DNA of 64,000 nt from Epinephelus fuscoguttatus (lineage: Eukaryota > Chordata > Actinopteri > Perciformes > Serranidae), in assembly GCF_011397635.1 (NCBI RefSeq), contig NC_064759.1, positions 15,706,428 to 15,770,427 of the forward strand. The letters are read 5' to 3'. How positions within the stretch are numbered: position 1 is the stretch's first letter; each line of letters opens with the position of its first letter. The position numbers and the translations under genes are program-made. This document shows positions 62,101 through 64,000 of this stretch, piece after piece. The notes under the pieces were generated by a model that worked only from the letters and a program-made list of their open reading frames with translations, was not told the DNA's origin and ran no database searches.

Positions 62101-63308
62101 GTTGTATTGTTATGCTGTCAAAATGACAAAAGCTCTCTGGTGCCCACCCAACTACCACTACACTACTGAGAGGAGTGTATGTGGAGAGAAAGAACATGAA
62201 ATCAGCAGGAGGAGAGCTAGTTATCATTACCTCGAAGCAGTCGGTGGCCACAATTAACAGCACATGGAGGCTGCAGTGATTTACATTGTGAAGCGTTCAA
62301 GCTCTATTCAGTAAAAAAAAAAACAGTATTGAGCAAAGGTAAATTCTAATGTTCTCATGATGTGTTCAATGTAAACTAATAAAATGTAGCTTTTAGTGAG
62401 GCTCACCTAGGGCACCAAATGCGCCAGGGCCACCATTGTGCTCCGGACTAATAAACACCTCGGGTGGTGGGTGACATAATGCGAGTTGCCTGTCCGAAAA
62501 CAATATGACGGTGAGCTGATAACAAATGATCTTGAATTACTTACTTATTGCTTTAGTAAACTAAAGTATGTTTCTTAAAACATTAAGTGACCTCACATGA
62601 GGCAATTTTTCAGTGGCCAGAGGCATTATGTTCTCAGGTTGTCTGTTTGTCCATCTGTCCCATTCTTGTGAACGTGATAACTCAAAAACACCTTGACTGG
62701 CACAAACGTCTACTTGGACTTAAAGATGAACTGATTAGATTTTGGTGGTCAAAGGTCAAAGGTCACTCACAAAACATGTTCATACACTATATATGTCATA
62801 ATTTCACACAAATGTCTACTGCGATAAAAATTATGAGGTTACGACACTTTATATCCAAGAGGTCAAAGGTCAACGTCACTGTGACACTAATTTTGGGTGA
62901 AACTGTGGTGACTGTATGGATTGTCTGTACTGCCTGGTTAAGCGTGTGTGAAGCATCCATGTTTTAGAATTTGTAGCTTCTTTGCGGCAACATCCATATT
63001 TAGTTGGCACTGTCACCTGCCATGGCTACTTATGAGTCTGGACAGACATGGATGTAAAACTGTAACTTGGTGGAGTTCATCTTGAAGTAAAAGTCTGAAC
63101 ACAGAACAGAAACTTGTGGTATCGCTTTGGATACAAGTGGCAAATAAATAAATAAATAAATAAATAAATACAATCATCCTCTAATTTTCATCCCCAGTTC
63201 CACAAGCGCTTCGCTTCCTATCAACATTACTGCTGGGAGGAGGAGAACAATCTGGAGTTCACACGCAGGCAGATGGAGAGCAACCCACATTTCCTCACCT
63301 ACGTTCAG
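53179..63308 (+). CDS. plekhg6: PLEKHG6 (MyoGEF), 5' part of a Rho guanine-nucleotide exchange factor; runs off the window
   Basis: Eight exons were placed: 53179-53198, 56415-56625, 59156-59290, 59613-59750, 60293-60388, 60524-60574, 60849-60999 and 63198-63308. The product begins MDPTKP, then a polar region, then KVVTDFATVSKGP and LEKNWTDIVHSHS (human IEKSWRELVPGHK). The DH domain starts near residue 172: QQEALWEFVHTELTYINKL (human QQEALWELLTTELIYVRKL). It continues with LLFSNLASILIAHQKFWQEV and FHKRFASYQHYC. PLEKHG6 activates RhoA/RhoG during cytokinesis and in cell-edge structures. The rest of DH and the PH domain lie beyond 64000. Two oddities: exon 2 ends at a GC donor (CAG|GCAAGT), and exon 7 is 151 nt where phase demands 150, with one surplus C at about 60960-60963 (AAGCCCCTTTGAC). 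The first exon is the least certain. Confidence 0.88.
54165..55459. mobile_element. Fold-back TTAA element, 1.3 kb, in plekhg6 intron 1
   Basis: The arms of about 290 bp are inverted copies. The left arm runs from TTTAAAGAGACCGTTCATCT to GTAGGAACTATTTTC (54451). The right arm starts GAAAATAGTTCCTAC (55168) and ends GATCAATTGTCCCTTTAA. TTAA is present at both ends. The roughly 700-bp centre is A/T-rich and non-coding. The copy at 39148-39440 is a shortened relative. Confidence 0.8.
56996..57036. repeat. Perfect 41-nt palindrome
   Basis: CATTTTAGTGCAGCAACAGT is followed by a single C and then by its exact reverse complement, ending in AAAATG. A third partial copy of the right arm (TTGCTGCACTAAAA) follows at once at 57037-57050. 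It lies in plekhg6 intron 2, immediately before the G/C-rich tract. A 20-bp stem with one unpaired base is strong cruciform material. Confidence 0.93.
57060..57369. other. G/C-rich, CpG-containing tract with a diverged internal duplication
   Basis: Two similar halves lie in tandem. One holds CCGGTCCCTCTCCTCCACAT and TTGGCTTATTTTCATGGT (about 57170-57210). The other holds CCGGTCCCCTTCTCCACACT and TTGACTTATTTTATCCT (about 57268-57306). The base composition differs sharply from the surrounding A/T-rich intron. It could be the end of an unknown repeat, or an internal CpG promoter. No splice donor linking it to plekhg6 was found. Confidence 0.45.
57370..57722. repeat. 53-bp minisatellite, about 6.7 units
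   Basis: The word GCCGCCCCGCACATATA recurs at 57388, 57441, 57494, 57584 and 57637, with a variant at 57690. The spacing is 53 bp except for one shortened unit (37 bp, starting at 57547). Because 53 is not a multiple of three and the unit has no plus-strand stop, all three plus frames stay open and read the same Pro/Ser-rich peptide in rotation. These long open frames are a by-product of the repeat and not genes. It lies in plekhg6 intron 2. Confidence 0.93.
58281..58979. mobile_element. hAT MITE, about 700 bp
   Basis: The ends are CAGATGTGAGACC and GAGTCCACACCTCTG. The flanks GTATTTTT (58273-58280) and ATATTTTT (58980-58987) agree at 7 of 8 bases. The inside is rich in CAAGTC/GACTTG words (AAGTCCCAAGTCAAGTCTGA, AGTCCAAGTCATGCAACTCG), typical of a widespread fish hAT miniature. 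It lies in plekhg6 intron 2. Confidence 0.75.
61338..61492 (+). repeat. 3' tail of a LINE or LINE-dependent retroposon
   Basis: It contains TATGCTGTAAAGCCCACTGA, GGCAAATTCTGACCTGTGAC, GGGCTTTATAAATAAAATTA and a TTGAA-rich tail. This 3' end is very common in fish and belongs to L2/CR1-type retroposons. Only the tail is present, as expected for 5'-truncated insertion. It lies in plekhg6 intron 7. Confidence 0.6.
62610..63110. repeat. Dispersed fish repeat in plekhg6 intron 7
   Basis: GGCCAGAGGCATTATGTTCT, CCCATTCTTGTGAACGTGAT, CTTGGACTTAAAGATGAACT and GGTGGTCAAAGGTCAAAGGTC mark a widespread fish repeat of unknown class. The ends could not be fixed, and the open stretch inside it (62587-62967) is not a gene. 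The adjoining 61500-62600 shows A/T-rich DNA with nothing that I can name. Confidence 0.55.
62753..62765 (+). promoter_or_regulatory. Perfect DR1 nuclear-receptor half-site pair
   Basis: AGGTCA A AGGTCA is the textbook DR1 element bound by RXR heterodimers, PPAR and HNF4. It lies inside a dispersed repeat in plekhg6 intron 7; a single AGGTCA-type half site recurs near 62866. Binding is an inference from the motif alone. Confidence 0.45.
63142..63170. repeat. (AAAT)n microsatellite
   Basis: About seven AAAT units lie 27 bases before plekhg6 exon 8. The pyrimidine tract and acceptor (TTTTCATCCCCAG) follow it and are intact. Confidence 0.9.
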
Positions 63309-64000
63309 GTACAGCAAGCAGCACACACCCGATACACCCAACATGCACACAGACACTCATACGTGTGAGGATAAAAACTGGCACACACAGACTGAATCAC
63401 TTGCCCACACAAACCCAATGAGTGCACCTGAATGGAATCAAGAGTAGTGACTAACTGCTCTGTTAATAATGGTGACGCGCTGTGGTGTGGTTTGTGATGT
63501 TTTCATAACCTTGTGGGCGACCTGTCATGGTTGCTTTGTGATGGCCAACCACTTGTTGCAGCATTTCTCCAAATGATTCAGACTTGGCAGCATTTCTTGT
63601 TCACTAAGCACAGGACTCCTTGGATATAGTTACTGCACATCAAGTGTGTCCTGCGGTAGTTGCACAAAGCCTGGGAAAGGAAGGAATTTTAAAAGCAATT
63701 TAAAAGAAACATGGCAGCCTGCAGTCAACAATGTTATTTTCTGTTCAAAACCAGGCACCACTTCTGTATATGTTTTTGTTCAACACTTGCTTTCTCACTT
63801 ATGTCACACCACCAGGCTTGTCAAACCTGAGTGGGAGGTGATAAGTTTTTGTTTTACAGCTAGAGAGACACTTTTACCAGGAAATTCTGCCTGGTGGGCG
63901 TCAAGGGGTCTTCTCAAACACGTCGAACAAAACAAAAACATCTCACTTAGCCCTCGGGGTAGTTTTTGTTTTGGTACATATGGTTTTTCCTTGTCACACA
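63309..64000. other. plekhg6 intron 8, open at the window edge
   Basis: The next conserved PLEKHG6 segment (human WCEKHKRSGRQML) is not found in any frame before 64000, so the intron continues past the edge. No transposon ends were identified here. Confidence 0.5.

Overview
The window is vertebrate nuclear DNA from a ray-finned fish, most likely a spiny-rayed (acanthomorph) teleost. The genes have many small exons with GT-AG introns and encode vertebrate-only families. The space between exons is filled with fish-type repeats: Tc1, PIF/Harbinger and hAT miniatures, TTAA-flanked miniatures and tRNA-derived SINEs. No bacterial, CRISPR or clear retroviral material was seen.

Five protein genes were assembled exon by exon. 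iffo1 (+, 930-15297, 9 coding exons, 627 aa) is an intermediate-filament-family protein. A TNF-receptor-superfamily gene, probably ltbr (+, 21930-28746, 10 coding exons, 348 aa), follows. cd27 (-, 36769 down to 30557, 6 coding exons, 226 aa) is convergent with it. tnfrsf1a (+, 45772-50125, 10 coding exons, 409 aa, C-terminal death domain) is divergent from cd27. plekhg6 (+, from 53179, cut by the right edge) encodes a RhoGEF; eight exons up to the middle of its DH domain are present. For the four complete genes the exon lengths sum to a multiple of three and every splice phase agrees.

The block corresponds to human 12p13.31 (PLEKHG6, TNFRSF1A, SCNN1A, LTBR, CD27, ... IFFO1). SCNN1A is absent, as expected for ray-finned fish. 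Three immune receptors of one superfamily therefore sit side by side. The death-domain receptor TNFR1 is expected to signal through TRADD. The other two carry short tails with TRAF-binding-type motifs (PSQE in the ltbr-like tail, PVQE in the cd27 tail).

Region by region: 1-930 is a CpG-rich iffo1 leader. 1.9-8.9 kb is iffo1 intron 1, holding a nest of transposons up to five deep, with a nearly whole Tc1 element innermost. 8.9-15.3 kb holds the other iffo1 exons plus hAT, TTAA and Harbinger miniatures. 15.8-21.5 kb is intergenic with old repeats. 21.5-37.2 kb holds the ltbr-like gene and cd27 tail to tail. 37.2-45.7 kb is the cd27/tnfrsf1a divergent interval, with a head-to-head SINE pair, a CpG-rich segment and a local duplication split by a miniature transposon. 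45.7-50.5 kb is tnfrsf1a. 50.5-53 kb is intergenic. 53.1-64 kb is plekhg6, whose introns hold a 53-bp minisatellite, a perfect 41-nt palindrome and several transposons.

Points most worth a second look: one surplus base in a C run of plekhg6 exon 7, a probable GC-AG intron in plekhg6, the reduced ectodomain of the ltbr-like receptor, the five-layer nest, and the duplication around the 42.9-44.1 kb miniature transposon.
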